Source: Hyphomicrobiales bacterium (GTDB lineage: Bacteria; Pseudomonadota; Alphaproteobacteria; Rhizobiales; Beijerinckiaceae). From it: a stretch of DNA of 64,000 nt. Positions within the stretch are counted from its first letter, which is position 1; each line of letters opens with the position of its first letter. Of the stretch, positions 17,971-26,486 are shown piece by piece. The notes under the pieces were generated by a model, which saw only the letters and a list, made by a program, of their open reading frames with translations, searched no databases and had not been told where the DNA came from. The stretch lies in contig JAIXTP010000022.1 of assembly GCA_027483895.1 (NCBI GenBank), forward strand, positions 62,001-126,000, given 5' to 3'. Made by a program: the position numbers and the translations under genes.

Positions 17971-18042
17971 CGGGACGTGCGCGGTCTCCCTGGCCGTCCG
18001 CCCGCCGCGTTCCGATCCGCGCTCCTATAAGAAGTCCCTTCG

Positions 18043-19917
18043 ATGGATCCTGCCTTCATCGTCGTTCAGGCCCTGTCCGGGCTCGCGAACGCGTCGTCCC
18101 TCTTCATCATCTCGTCCGGCCTGACGATCGTCTTCGGCGTCACGCGGATCGTGAATTTCGCGCACGGCTCGCTCTACATGCTGGGGGCCTATCTCGGCAT
18201 CACGATCGTTCCGCGCCTGCTCGACATCGACCGGACGCCGACGATGTTCTTCGCGGGCGTGCTTCTCGCCGCCCTCGCGGTGGGGCTGATCGGCGTGCTG
18301 ATGGAGGTGCTGCTCCTGCGGCGGATCTACAAGGTGCCGGAGCTGTTCCAGCTGCTCGCCACCTTCGGCGTCGTGCTGATCGTCCAGGATCTCGTGCAGA
18401 AGATCTGGGGACCGGTGGACATCGCGGGCCCCCGCGCGCCGAGCCTCAGGCACGGCATTCAGATCATGGGGCAGCGCTTCCCCGCCTATGAGATGTTCCT
18501 GCTGTTCGTCGGGCCGGCGGTGCTCGTCCTGCTGACGCTCCTGATGCAGAAGACGCGGTTCGGCGTGCTGATCCGAGCGGCCACGCAGGACCGCGAGATG
18601 GTCGGCGCGCTCGGCGTCAATCAGGCCATGCTGTTCACCGGCACGCTGTTTCTCGGCGCGTTTCTGGCCGGGCTCGGCGGCGCGCTGCAGATCCCGCGCG
18701 TGCCGGCGAACGGCCATATGGATCTCTCCATCATCACCGAGGCCTTCGTGGTGACGGTGATCGGCGGCATGGGGTCGGTGCCCGGGGCCTTCGTCGCCTC
18801 GCTCATCATCGGTCTCTTGCAGGCCTTCGGCATCCTGATCTTCCCGAAGATCACGCTCGTGCTCGTCTTCCTGCTGATGGCCGTGGTGCTGGTCGTGAAG
18901 CCGTGGGGCCTGATGGGCCGACCCGAAGCGACGGCGAACCGCGCCGTGCTGCCCGAAGGCATCCTCTCGCTGAAGCCCTTCGGCACCGGCGAGCGCCTCG
19001 TGGCGGCGCTGGTCGTGGTCGCGCTGCTTGCGGTGCCGCTGATGGGTGACGCCTACAAGACGAAGGTGGGGATCGAGATCCTCGCCTTCGCGCTCGCCGC
19101 GTTCTCGCTCAACTTCCTCGTCGGCGCGGGCGGCATCGTCTCCTTCGGCCACGCGGCCTATTTCGGCATCGGGGCCTATGCGGCGGGCCTTCTCGTCGTC
19201 GGTCCGCTCAAATTGCCGATGGAAGGCGCGCTCGTCGCGGCCCCGCTCGCGGGCGGTCTCGCGGCCGCGCTGTTCGGCTATTTCGTGGTCAGGCTGTCCG
19301 GCATCTATCTCGCGATGCTGACGCTGGCCTTCGCCCAGATCACCTATGCGGTCTTCTTCCAATGGGCCGAGGTGACCGGCGGCGACAACGGCGTCGTGGG
19401 CGTATGGCCGTCCGCCTGGGCCTCGTCCCGGTCGGTCTATTTCTACGTCGTGGCCCTCTTGGCCGTCGCCGCCATCGTCTTCCTGCGCCGCATCATCTAC
19501 GCCCCCTTCGGCTACACGCTGCGGGCGGCGCGGGATTCCGCGAACCGGGCGGATGCGATCGGCATCGACGTCCGCACGCATCGCTGGCTGAGCTTCATCG
19601 TCGCGGGCGCGGCGGCGGGTCTCGCGGGCGGCCTCTACGCCTTCTCGAAGGGTTCGATCGACCCGACGCTGATCTCCATCGGCATGTCGGTCGACTTCCT
19701 GATGATGATCCTGAGCGGCGGCCTGCAGACCGTCATGGGCCCCTTGGTCGGCGCGGGCTTCTTCCACGCGATCAAGGACTTCTTCATGCCGCTGACGGAT
19801 TTCTGGCGGTTCTTCCTCGGGCTTTCGATCATCGTGATCGTGCTCGCCTTCCCGCGCGGACTCGTCGGCGCAGTGGATGCCGGGCGCGAGGCGCTCGCTC
19901 ATCGGAGGGCCGGCTGA
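18043..19917 (+). CDS. Fused LivH-LivM ABC transporter permease
   Basis: 624 residues in which both permease subunits are one chain. The LivH half (about 1-290) has IVNFAHGSLYMLGAYLG near residue 40 and GGMGSVPGAFVASLIIGL near 245. A linker of roughly 40 residues follows. The LivM half (about 335-615) has GAGGIVSFGHAAYFGIGAYA and GGLQTVMGPLVGAGFFH. The first Liv system in this window has separate subunits, so the two importers have distinct origins. The stop overlaps the livG start by one base (TGATG). Confidence 0.9.
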   Translation: MDPAFIVVQALSGLANASSLFIISSGLTIVFGVTRIVNFAHGSLYMLGAYLGITIVPRLLDIDRTPTMFFAGVLLAALAVGLIGVLMEVLLLRRIYKVPELFQLLATFGVVLIVQDLVQKIWGPVDIAGPRAPSLRHGIQIMGQRFPAYEMFLLFVGPAVLVLLTLLMQKTRFGVLIRAATQDREMVGALGVNQAMLFTGTLFLGAFLAGLGGALQIPRVPANGHMDLSIITEAFVVTVIGGMGSVPGAFVASLIIGLLQAFGILIFPKITLVLVFLLMAVVLVVKPWGLMGRPEATANRAVLPEGILSLKPFGTGERLVAALVVVALLAVPLMGDAYKTKVGIEILAFALAAFSLNFLVGAGGIVSFGHAAYFGIGAYAAGLLVVGPLKLPMEGALVAAPLAGGLAAALFGYFVVRLSGIYLAMLTLAFAQITYAVFFQWAEVTGGDNGVVGVWPSAWASSRSVYFYVVALLAVAAIVFLRRIIYAPFGYTLRAARDSANRADAIGIDVRTHRWLSFIVAGAAAGLAGGLYAFSKGSIDPTLISIGMSVDFLMMILSGGLQTVMGPLVGAGFFHAIKDFFMPLTDFWRFFLGLSIIVIVLAFPRGLVGAVDAGREALAHRRAG

Positions 19918-20696
19918 TGCTTCTCTCCGTTCAGGGACTACAGAAGCGTTTCGGCGGGCTGGTCGCGGCCAAGGACGTGTCCTTCGATCTCGCGGCCGGG
20001 GAACTCCTCGCGATCATCGGCCCCAACGGTGCCGGCAAGTCGACGACTTTCAACATGGTCGGCGGCCAGCTTCGGCCCGATACCGGTCGCGTCATGCTCG
20101 CCGGCGAGGACGTGACGGGCCTTCCGCCCCGGCTCGTCTGGCGCAAGGGCGTCGGCCGCACCTTCCAGATAGCGCAGACCTTCGTGTCGATGAGCGTAGT
20201 CGAGAACGTGCAGATGGCGCTGATCTCGTTCCATGAGCGCACCCGCGATCTGACGGCCGACGCGACGAGCCTCTACAGGACGGAAGCGCTCGCCATCCTC
20301 GACGGGGTGGGCCTGACCGAGATGGCCGACCGATCCGTCTCCGAACTCGCCTATGGCGACGTGAAGCGGGTCGAACTCGCGGTCGCGCTCGCGTCCGAGC
20401 CGAAACTTCTGTTGATGGACGAGCCGACGGCGGGCATGGCCCCGCGCGAGCGCGCCCAGTTGATGGAGCTCACCGCCTCCATCGCCCGCGCCCGCAAGAT
20501 CGGCGTGCTCTTCACCGAACACGACATGGACGCGGTATTCGGGCATGCCGACCGGATCGTGGTGTTGGTCCGGGGCGAGATCATCGCGCGCGGGACGCCC
20601 GAGGAGGTCCGTGCGGACCAACGGGTCAAGCAGGTCTATCTCGGCGAGACCGGGGTGCAGGCGGCGCTGAAGGCCCGCCGCGCCGCTCAGGCGTGA
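19917..20696 (+). CDS. livG: LivG-type ABC transporter ATP-binding protein (second system)
   Basis: 259 residues. Walker A GPNGAGKST near residue 36, signature LAYGDVKRVELAVAL (degenerate, as common in LivG), Walker B LLLMDEPTAGMAP and H-loop TEHDM. The ATG overlaps the stop of the fused permease gene. A C-terminal extension typical of LivG (LGETGVQAALKARR) ends the protein. Confidence 0.9.
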   Translation: MLLSVQGLQKRFGGLVAAKDVSFDLAAGELLAIIGPNGAGKSTTFNMVGGQLRPDTGRVMLAGEDVTGLPPRLVWRKGVGRTFQIAQTFVSMSVVENVQMALISFHERTRDLTADATSLYRTEALAILDGVGLTEMADRSVSELAYGDVKRVELAVALASEPKLLLMDEPTAGMAPRERAQLMELTASIARARKIGVLFTEHDMDAVFGHADRIVVLVRGEIIARGTPEEVRADQRVKQVYLGETGVQAALKARRAAQA

Positions 20697-20727
20697 CGCC
20701 CGGATCGGAATTCAGGACAATTCAGCG

Positions 20728-21450
20728 ATGAACCGCGCAGCCGATCGCATCCTTCTCGAAGCCAAGGGCCTCTCGGCGTCCTACGGGCGCGCTCAGGTCC
20801 TGTTCGGCGTGCATCTCGAATTGCGGGTGGGCGAAGTCGTCGCCCTGATGGGCCGCAACGGTGCGGGCAAGAGCACGACGCTGAAGGCGCTGATGGGTCT
20901 CGTTCCGGCCCGCGGTTCCGTCCGTTTCGAGGGGCAGGACATTCTCGGGCAACAGCCTTATCGCATCGCGCGGCTCGGGCTCGGCTACGTGCCGGAAGAG
21001 CGTCGCATCTTCACGGATCTCACCGTCTACGAAAATCTGGAAGTCGGCCGCAAGGACGCGACGGGCGACGGCCGGGCTTGGACCTTGGACCGCCTCTTCC
21101 GGATCTTCCCGAACCTTTCCGAGATGAAGGGTCGACGCGCCTCCGCGATGTCGGGCGGCGAGCAGCAGATGCTGACGATCGCACGGACATTGATGGGCAA
21201 TCCGCATGCCGTGCTGCTGGACGAGCCTTCCGAAGGCATCGCGCCCGTCATCGTCGAGCAGATGGCCGACGCAGTGCTCGCCATGAAGAAGGAAGGCATC
21301 GCGGTGCTGCTCTCCGAGCAGAACCTCTATTTCGCCGCCGCCGTCGCCGACCGCGCCTATGTGATCGAGAAGGGCGGCATCCGCTTCGAGGGGAGCATGG
21401 CCGAACTCGAAGGCAACGATGAGATCCGCGAAGCCTATCTCAGCGTCTGA
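20728..21450 (+). CDS. livF: LivF-type ABC transporter ATP-binding protein (second system)
   Basis: 240 residues. Walker A GRNGAGKST near residue 45, signature MSGGEQQMLTIARTL, Walker B AVLLDEPSEGIAP and H-loop SEQNL. It begins 31 bases after livG and completes the second importer. The downstream gene converges on it with an 18-base gap. Confidence 0.9.
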   Translation: MNRAADRILLEAKGLSASYGRAQVLFGVHLELRVGEVVALMGRNGAGKSTTLKALMGLVPARGSVRFEGQDILGQQPYRIARLGLGYVPEERRIFTDLTVYENLEVGRKDATGDGRAWTLDRLFRIFPNLSEMKGRRASAMSGGEQQMLTIARTLMGNPHAVLLDEPSEGIAPVIVEQMADAVLAMKKEGIAVLLSEQNLYFAAAVADRAYVIEKGGIRFEGSMAELEGNDEIREAYLSV

Positions 21451-21468
21451 TCGCGCGGCCGGCCCGCG

Positions 21469-22281
21469 TCACTCGTCCGCGACGGGGTTCGGGGTCGTGT
21501 ATTGGCGCGCGAGCCAGCGGCTCAGCCCGTCGAGACCCGGAAACAGCACCCGCTCGGTGATGTTCGCCTGATCGAGCTTGTCGCGGATCTCCCATTTGAG
21601 CCGCCTGTGGATGACGAGCCGTCTGGCGAGGCTTCTGTCGCCCGCGATCCACGCATCGAGCGTGATCCGCGGATCCGAGGTCAGCGAGAAGACAGCGAAT
21701 TGATTGGTGATCCGCTCGTCCAGAGACGGCGGCTCGAAGAAGAGCACGAAGGGCGAGCCTGCGCCCGACGCCTTGGCGTCGAATTCGCGCAGCGTGATCG
21801 CGTATCGGGACATGAGTTCCGTCGTGAAGACGTGCGAGCCGTCCTCGTTGAGAATCCCGATCAGTTCGTCCGGCAGCCGGCGATGCGCGTCCCGGAAATT
21901 CACCATATGGACGACGCCGTCCTCGTCATAGGCGCCGGCGTCCTGCGTCGCGAAATGCATGGCGACATAGGGCGAGTAGGTCCAGTCGAGCAGGCGCGTG
22001 GGGAGGCCGTGATGCTGGCCGAGCGCCAGCCAGTTCCAATCATCGTCGAAAGGAACGGTCTCGCGATGCGCATATTTGCGGAAATTGCGGAGGAGATGGC
22101 CCTCGCGGTTCCAGTAGTCGCCGCCCAGCCGCATCAGCGACGTCTTGAGGTCGTAATCCGCCCGCGCTCCGCCGCGGAACAGCCATGAGGAGCGGAAGCG
22201 GCCCAGCCGCGGGTTCCAAGCGTCGCGGAACACTTCGTCGTGGAGGTGTTCCCAAGACTCGATCGCGACGTCTTCGATCAT
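21469..22281 (-). CDS. FRG domain protein
   Basis: 270 residues. The FRG domain is seen in WLFRGGARADYDLKTSLMR (near residue 33) and PTRLLDWTYSPYVAMHFAT (near 92); the name comes from the conserved Phe-Arg-Gly. The molecular function of the domain is unknown. The gene lies 66 bases after the TAXI-TRAP permease gene on the same strand, so it is probably the last gene of that transcript. There is no signal peptide or membrane segment. Nothing nearby indicates a defence island or toxin role, and no function is claimed. Confidence 0.75.
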   Translation of the reverse strand: MIEDVAIESWEHLHDEVFRDAWNPRLGRFRSSWLFRGGARADYDLKTSLMRLGGDYWNREGHLLRNFRKYAHRETVPFDDDWNWLALGQHHGLPTRLLDWTYSPYVAMHFATQDAGAYDEDGVVHMVNFRDAHRRLPDELIGILNEDGSHVFTTELMSRYAITLREFDAKASGAGSPFVLFFEPPSLDERITNQFAVFSLTSDPRITLDAWIAGDRSLARRLVIHRRLKWEIRDKLDQANITERVLFPGLDGLSRWLARQYTTPNPVADE

Positions 22282-22347
22282 CCGGCGTCCTCGAAAGGTT
22301 CGCGGCCTGCCGGAGAAGAAGGGCGGGACGGCTCCCGCCCGCGCGCC

Positions 22348-24261
22348 TCACGCCTTCACGGCAGCGTAGGATGAGTGACGAGACACCCACAACCACCCGA
22401 TGGTTCCGCAGGCCAGCGCGAAGCCGATGACCTCGTTCCAGCCGATCGGAAGGAGGAGGAGCACTCCGGACAGGACCAAGAGCGCCCGAGTCATCGTCCC
22501 GAGACGGCGGTGGAGGAAGCCCTCGATGCCGGCATTGAGGACCAGCACGGCGAAGGCGATCCTGCCCAGAGTGATGATGATGTCGACGGGCGTCGACTTC
22601 AGCAGCAGGGCGGGTTCGAAGAGATAGACGAAGGGCAGGATGAAGGCGACCATCGCTACGCGGCAGGCGACGAAACCGATCTTGATCGGGTTGCCTTGGG
22701 CGATCGATGCCGCAGCGAAGGCCGCGACCGCGACGGGCGGCGTGATCGCCGACATCGAGGCGAGATAGACGATGAAGAGATGCGCCGCGAGCGTCGGGAT
22801 CCCGAGCTGGATGAGGGCGGGGGCTGCCAGCACTGCCGACAGGGCGTAGACCGCGGGCGTGGGCATGCCCATGCCCAGCACGATGATGACGCATGCCGCG
22901 GTCACGATCGTCAGCACTATGCTGCCCGACGACAGCGCGAAGAGGGCCGAGCTGATCTTGCCCGAAAGGTCGGTCATCGCCAGCGTGCCGACGACCAGAC
23001 CGGCGATGGCGCAGGCGACGCCCACGCCGATCATGCCCTTCATGCCGTCGCTCAAGGCCTGGCCGAGGCCGACCACGAAGCCTTTCGCGCTGCGTTCCCG
23101 CCAAGCGATGATCGGGATGATCGAGAGACAGGCGATGCCGCCCGCGAAGGACGCCCGGTTCAGGCTCAGCACCGCCCAGACGAGCACGGCGATCGGGATC
23201 AGATAGTACCAGTATGTCTTCAGAACGTGCCGGACCGTCGGCGTGCTCGCGTCCGCGGTCGGTTTGATGCCGTCGCGGTGCGACTTGAAATGCACGGCGA
23301 GGAAGACGGACAGATAATAGAGCAGCGCCGAGGGCAGGGCGGCGAGCGCGATCGCCCCGTAGGAGATGCCCGTGAAGTCCGACATCAGGAACGCCGCCGA
23401 GCCCATGACGGGCGGCAGCAACGCGCCTCCTGTCGAGGCCGCGGATTCGATCGCTCCTGCATAAGTGCGCGACATGCCGGTCTTGATCATCAGCGGAATG
23501 CTGAACGATCCGGTGGTGACCACGTCGGCCGTCGGCGACCCCGAGATCGAGCCGTAGAGACCCGAAGAGACCACGGCGACCTTGCTGGGTCCTCCGACCT
23601 GCCGGCCGACGAGGCTGTTGGCGAAGTCGTAAAAGAAGTCCGCGCCGCCCGCCCGTTCGAGCATGGCACCGAAGACGACGAACACCACGACGAGGAACGC
23701 CGCCACTTCGAGCGCGGGCCCGAACAGTCCGTTCGTCGAGAAGACGAGGTGGTCGATCATCTCCTGCAGCGAGAAGCCGCGATGGGCGAAGGACCCGCTC
23801 AGCTTGTTGCCGAAGACGGTATAGAGAAGGAAGCTGGAGACGAGCACGACGAGCGTGAGGCCGATGCAGCGGCGCGTCGCCTCCATGACCAGCGCGATCA
23901 GGATGATCGCGAAGGTCAGGTCGGCCGTCGTCAGCTCGTCGATCATGGGCAGGCGGTCCGCATGGACCTCATGCATCGCCATGAAGTAGCCGGCGCTCGC
24001 GGCCGACAGCCCCGAGAGCACCCACGAGGCCGCCGATCTCTCCCGCGGGCGGAGCGGGTTTCCCGTCGTCGTCAGGAAGGCGAGAACGAGAATCGAGCCC
24101 GTGAAGAAGAACAGCGACAGCTCGCGGTTCACATAGAGCCCGAGGGACATGCAGAGCAGGAGCAGTCCGGTCGCGATCCCGAGACCGTGCACGACGATCT
24201 TTTCCGGCGTGCCGAGTTTCCGCGTTTGGCCCGGAAAAACGAGAGTGAGCAGCTTGAACAT
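22348..24261 (-). CDS. TRAP transporter fused permease (4TM/12TM), TAXI system
   Basis: 637 residues. The small (about 1-170, four membrane segments) and large (about 180-637) TRAP membrane subunits are fused, as usual for TAXI-type systems. Family landmarks include GSISGSPTADVVTTGSFSIP, SAASTGGALLPPVMGSAAF and GMGMPTPAVYALSAVL. It works with the receptor encoded 34 bases upstream. TAXI systems carry dicarboxylates and related acids. The position, divergent from the NadC operon across an operator-bearing promoter region, makes a pyridine dicarboxylate a plausible cargo (inference). Confidence 0.92.
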   Translation of the reverse strand: MFKLLTLVFPGQTRKLGTPEKIVVHGLGIATGLLLLCMSLGLYVNRELSLFFFTGSILVLAFLTTTGNPLRPRERSAASWVLSGLSAASAGYFMAMHEVHADRLPMIDELTTADLTFAIILIALVMEATRRCIGLTLVVLVSSFLLYTVFGNKLSGSFAHRGFSLQEMIDHLVFSTNGLFGPALEVAAFLVVVFVVFGAMLERAGGADFFYDFANSLVGRQVGGPSKVAVVSSGLYGSISGSPTADVVTTGSFSIPLMIKTGMSRTYAGAIESAASTGGALLPPVMGSAAFLMSDFTGISYGAIALAALPSALLYYLSVFLAVHFKSHRDGIKPTADASTPTVRHVLKTYWYYLIPIAVLVWAVLSLNRASFAGGIACLSIIPIIAWRERSAKGFVVGLGQALSDGMKGMIGVGVACAIAGLVVGTLAMTDLSGKISSALFALSSGSIVLTIVTAACVIIVLGMGMPTPAVYALSAVLAAPALIQLGIPTLAAHLFIVYLASMSAITPPVAVAAFAAASIAQGNPIKIGFVACRVAMVAFILPFVYLFEPALLLKSTPVDIIITLGRIAFAVLVLNAGIEGFLHRRLGTMTRALLVLSGVLLLLPIGWNEVIGFALACGTIGWLWVSRHSSYAAVKA

Positions 24262-24295
24262 GTCGGCCTCGGGTCGGCTGATGCTGGTCCGCCGC

Positions 24296-25270
24296 TTACT
24301 TGATCAGCCCGGCCTTCCGGTAGGCCTTCTCGGCGCCCGGATGCAGCTGCAGCGGAGCGACGTTGATCAGCGAGACCGGCTCGAGACGCGCCAGCGTGGC
24401 GTGCGACTGCTTCAGGTAGTCAAAGTTCTTCAGCATGCCGGCGACGATCTTCTCGGCTTCGTCGTCCTTCATCTCGGCGGAGGCCAGAAGCACGACGCTG
24501 CCGGTGACGGTCTGCACGGCTTCCGGCTGGAAGCCGTAGGAATTGGCGGGGATGGTGATGGGCGCGGTGCCGAGCAGGCCGCCGAGCTTCTCGATCGTGC
24601 CCGCGTCGAGGCCGAGCATCTTCACCTTCATTTCGCGGGTGGCGCTCGTGATCTGGCCGGAGGGGAAGGCGAGCATGTTGATCACCATGTCCACCTGGCC
24701 GTTCTTCATGGCCTCGAGGCCGGCATTGTAGTCCATGTTGAGGACGCGGCCGCCCCAGCCCTCGATGTCCTTCACGGTGATGCCGTTGACCTTGAAGACC
24801 TCTTCGCCGGTCACGGCCATCAGCGTGCCGCGCTGGTTCAGCGCCACGCGGACGGGCTTCTTGTCGGACTTGATCTGCGCGAAGCTGGTGATGCCCGCGT
24901 CCTCGCGCACGAGGATCTGCACCGCGGCCTGCGGGTCGATCAGCGCCATGCCGCGCACGTTCGTGATCGGGCCCTTGAAGGGATCCTCGCCGCTCTGGGC
25001 GCGCTTGACGAGCTGCGCATGGGCGATGCCGAGCTCGACCTTGCCCTGCGAGACGAGCTGGATGTTGGCGGCCTCGCGGCCGGGTTCGTAGCCGAAGGCC
25101 GCGCCGGGCTGCTCGCGCCGGATCGTCTCGCCGATCGCGGTTCCGATCGCGCTCCAGGCGCCGCCGACGGAGCCGCCGGTGAGGGTGATCTTCTTGGCGT
25201 CCTGAGCGAACGCGGTGCCCGCGACCGCAGCTGCGACGACCATGCCGACAATGAACGTGGACCGCTTCAT
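24296..25270 (-). CDS. TAXI family TRAP transporter solute receptor
   Basis: 324 residues with a Sec leader (MKRSTFIVGMVVAAAVAG, cleavage after AFAQ). The mature start ITLTGGSVGGAWSAIGTAI is the TAXI (TRAP-associated extracytoplasmic immunogenic) signature. Two ATG codons are adjacent; the second has the better spacing (six bases) from GAGGGG and is used. Transcribed divergently from nadC; operator copy B lies in its promoter region, so it is probably induced with the catabolic operon. Confidence 0.9.
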   Translation of the reverse strand: MKRSTFIVGMVVAAAVAGTAFAQDAKKITLTGGSVGGAWSAIGTAIGETIRREQPGAAFGYEPGREAANIQLVSQGKVELGIAHAQLVKRAQSGEDPFKGPITNVRGMALIDPQAAVQILVREDAGITSFAQIKSDKKPVRVALNQRGTLMAVTGEEVFKVNGITVKDIEGWGGRVLNMDYNAGLEAMKNGQVDMVINMLAFPSGQITSATREMKVKMLGLDAGTIEKLGGLLGTAPITIPANSYGFQPEAVQTVTGSVVLLASAEMKDDEAEKIVAGMLKNFDYLKQSHATLARLEPVSLINVAPLQLHPGAEKAYRKAGLIK

Positions 25271-25461
25271 CATGTGCCCCTCTGTTGCGCCCGAGGCGCG
25301 GAACGGCGGACGAGGAACAAGGCGGTTCCGAGATCTCGGCATGACCGCATCCCCTCCGATGCGTGAAGGTCAAGCCTCTGTAATCGGACCCGTTTTTCCG
25401 ATCCCGTCGATCCGGTTCGACCGCCGGGAGCGCTTGTTTCTCCTTCCGACTGATATTCGAG

Positions 25462-25481
25462 TTTGTTGGTACACGAACATC
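25462..25481 (-). promoter_or_regulatory. Operator copy B (MarR-type palindrome)
   Basis: The plus strand reads TTTGTTGGTACACGAACATC, with the symmetric core TGTT-n-GT-nn-AC-n-AACA. It is the most diverged of the four copies. It abuts the minus-strand TTGACAAG and would block the TAXI-TRAP promoter. Confidence 0.5.
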
Positions 25482-25540
25482 TTGTCAATCGGCGCCGAAG
25501 GCCCCTCCCGTCCGCTTGACAAGTTCCCGTTTCGAAGATC

Positions 25541-25560
25541 ATCGTTGGTATACAAACGAA
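25541..25560 (+). promoter_or_regulatory. Operator copy C (MarR-type palindrome)
   Basis: ATCGTTGGTATACAAACGAA: arms TCGTT / AACGA around GTATAC. It shares 16 of 20 bases with copy D at 37525 and lies at the same distance from an upstream TTGACAAG (17 bases). Confidence 0.65.
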
Positions 25561-25643
25561 ATCCGTTTGCGGGATCGACCGTCGAAAACTCCCCGGCGCG
25601 GTCACGGCCCACCCGGGAGTTTTCAATCGGATGAGGGGCGCCG

Positions 25644-26477
25644 ATGTACGACCGCTTCGCTGTTGGACGGCTGATCGATCTCTGGCTTCAGGAGGACGTC
25701 GGCTATTGCGACCTCACCGTTCAGGTGATGATCGAAGAGAGCGAGCAGGGCGCCTTCGCGATGAATGCGCGCGAGCCGATGATCGTGGCCGGCATCGAGG
25801 TCGCGGCCATGGTCTTCCGCCGCTATGACCCGACCCTCGACGTGAAGGTCCTCGTCAAGGACGGCGAGCGCGTCGAGAAGGGCAAGGTGATGATGGAGAT
25901 CCGCGGCTCAGGCCGCAGCATCCTCACCGCCGAGCGCACCGCGCTCAACATCGCCCAGCGCATGTGCGGCATCGCCAACGAGACCGCGCGTTATGCCGAC
26001 GCGATCAAGGGTACGAATGCCCGCCTCATCGACACCCGCAAGACCACGCCCGGCCTGCGCATGCTGGAGAAGCACGCCGTCACCTGCGGCGGCGGCCTCA
26101 ATCATCGCCTCGGCCTCGACAACGGCGTGATGATCAAGGACAACCACATCGCCGTCTGCGGCAGCATCAAGGCCGCCGTCGACCGGGCGCGCAGCAAGCT
26201 GCCGGTCCTCACCAAGATCGAAGTCGAATGCGACCGCATCGAGCAGGTGCGCGAGGCGCTGGCCGCCGGCGCCGACGTCATCATGCTCGACAACATGTCC
26301 GTTCCGGACATGACCGAAGCCGTGAAGATCGTCGGCGGGCGCGCGAAGGTCGAAGCGTCGGGCGGGATCCGCATCGACACCATCCGGCCGATCGCCGAGA
26401 CCGGCGTCGACTACATCTCGACCAGCAAGATCACCCAGTCCGCCCCGGCGGTCGATATCGGTCTCGACGAGATCTGA
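25644..26477 (+). CDS. nadC: Quinolinate phosphoribosyltransferase (nicotinate-nucleotide pyrophosphorylase) family protein, NadC-like
   Basis: 277 residues, normal length. Core motifs are intact: TAERTALNIAQRMCGIA (about 97-113), DTRKTTPGLRMLEKHAV (about 128-144), GGGLNHRLGLDNGVMIKDNH (about 146-165), EVECDRIEQ, DVIMLDN and EASGGI. NadC joins quinolinate and PRPP with loss of CO2 and pyrophosphate, giving nicotinate mononucleotide. No nadA or nadB lies near; instead nadC is the first gene of a nicotinate-type catabolic operon and ends nine bases before a PhnN-phosphorylase fusion. A catabolic rather than NAD-biosynthetic role is therefore inferred. The ModD paralog family is the main alternative, but no molybdate transport genes are present. 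Confidence 0.85.
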   Translation: MYDRFAVGRLIDLWLQEDVGYCDLTVQVMIEESEQGAFAMNAREPMIVAGIEVAAMVFRRYDPTLDVKVLVKDGERVEKGKVMMEIRGSGRSILTAERTALNIAQRMCGIANETARYADAIKGTNARLIDTRKTTPGLRMLEKHAVTCGGGLNHRLGLDNGVMIKDNHIAVCGSIKAAVDRARSKLPVLTKIEVECDRIEQVREALAAGADVIMLDNMSVPDMTEAVKIVGGRAKVEASGGIRIDTIRPIAETGVDYISTSKITQSAPAVDIGLDEI

Positions 26478-26486
26478 GAGAGGCGC

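Larger units (their letters stand above)
25271..25643 (+). promoter_or_regulatory. Divergent promoter region between the TAXI-TRAP and NadC operons
   Basis: No gene is visible in these 373 bases. Two TTGACAAG elements face away from each other: one on the minus strand (25488 down to 25481) for the TAXI receptor and one on the plus strand (25516-25523) for nadC. Operator copy B (25462-25481) directly follows the minus-strand element, and operator copy C (25541-25560) begins 17 bases after the plus-strand TTGACAAG. The layout fits two divergent promoters repressed by one dimeric regulator. Confidence 0.65.

Noticed and set aside
21469-22281. FRG-domain gene as part of a defence island
   Set aside because: No nuclease, toxin, reverse transcriptase or STAND partner adjoins; it sits at the end of a transporter transcript.
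25644-26477. nadC as part of de novo NAD synthesis or as the ModD molybdate protein
   Set aside because: No nadA, nadB or molybdate transport genes are present, and the gene heads a catabolic operon. Not fully excluded.
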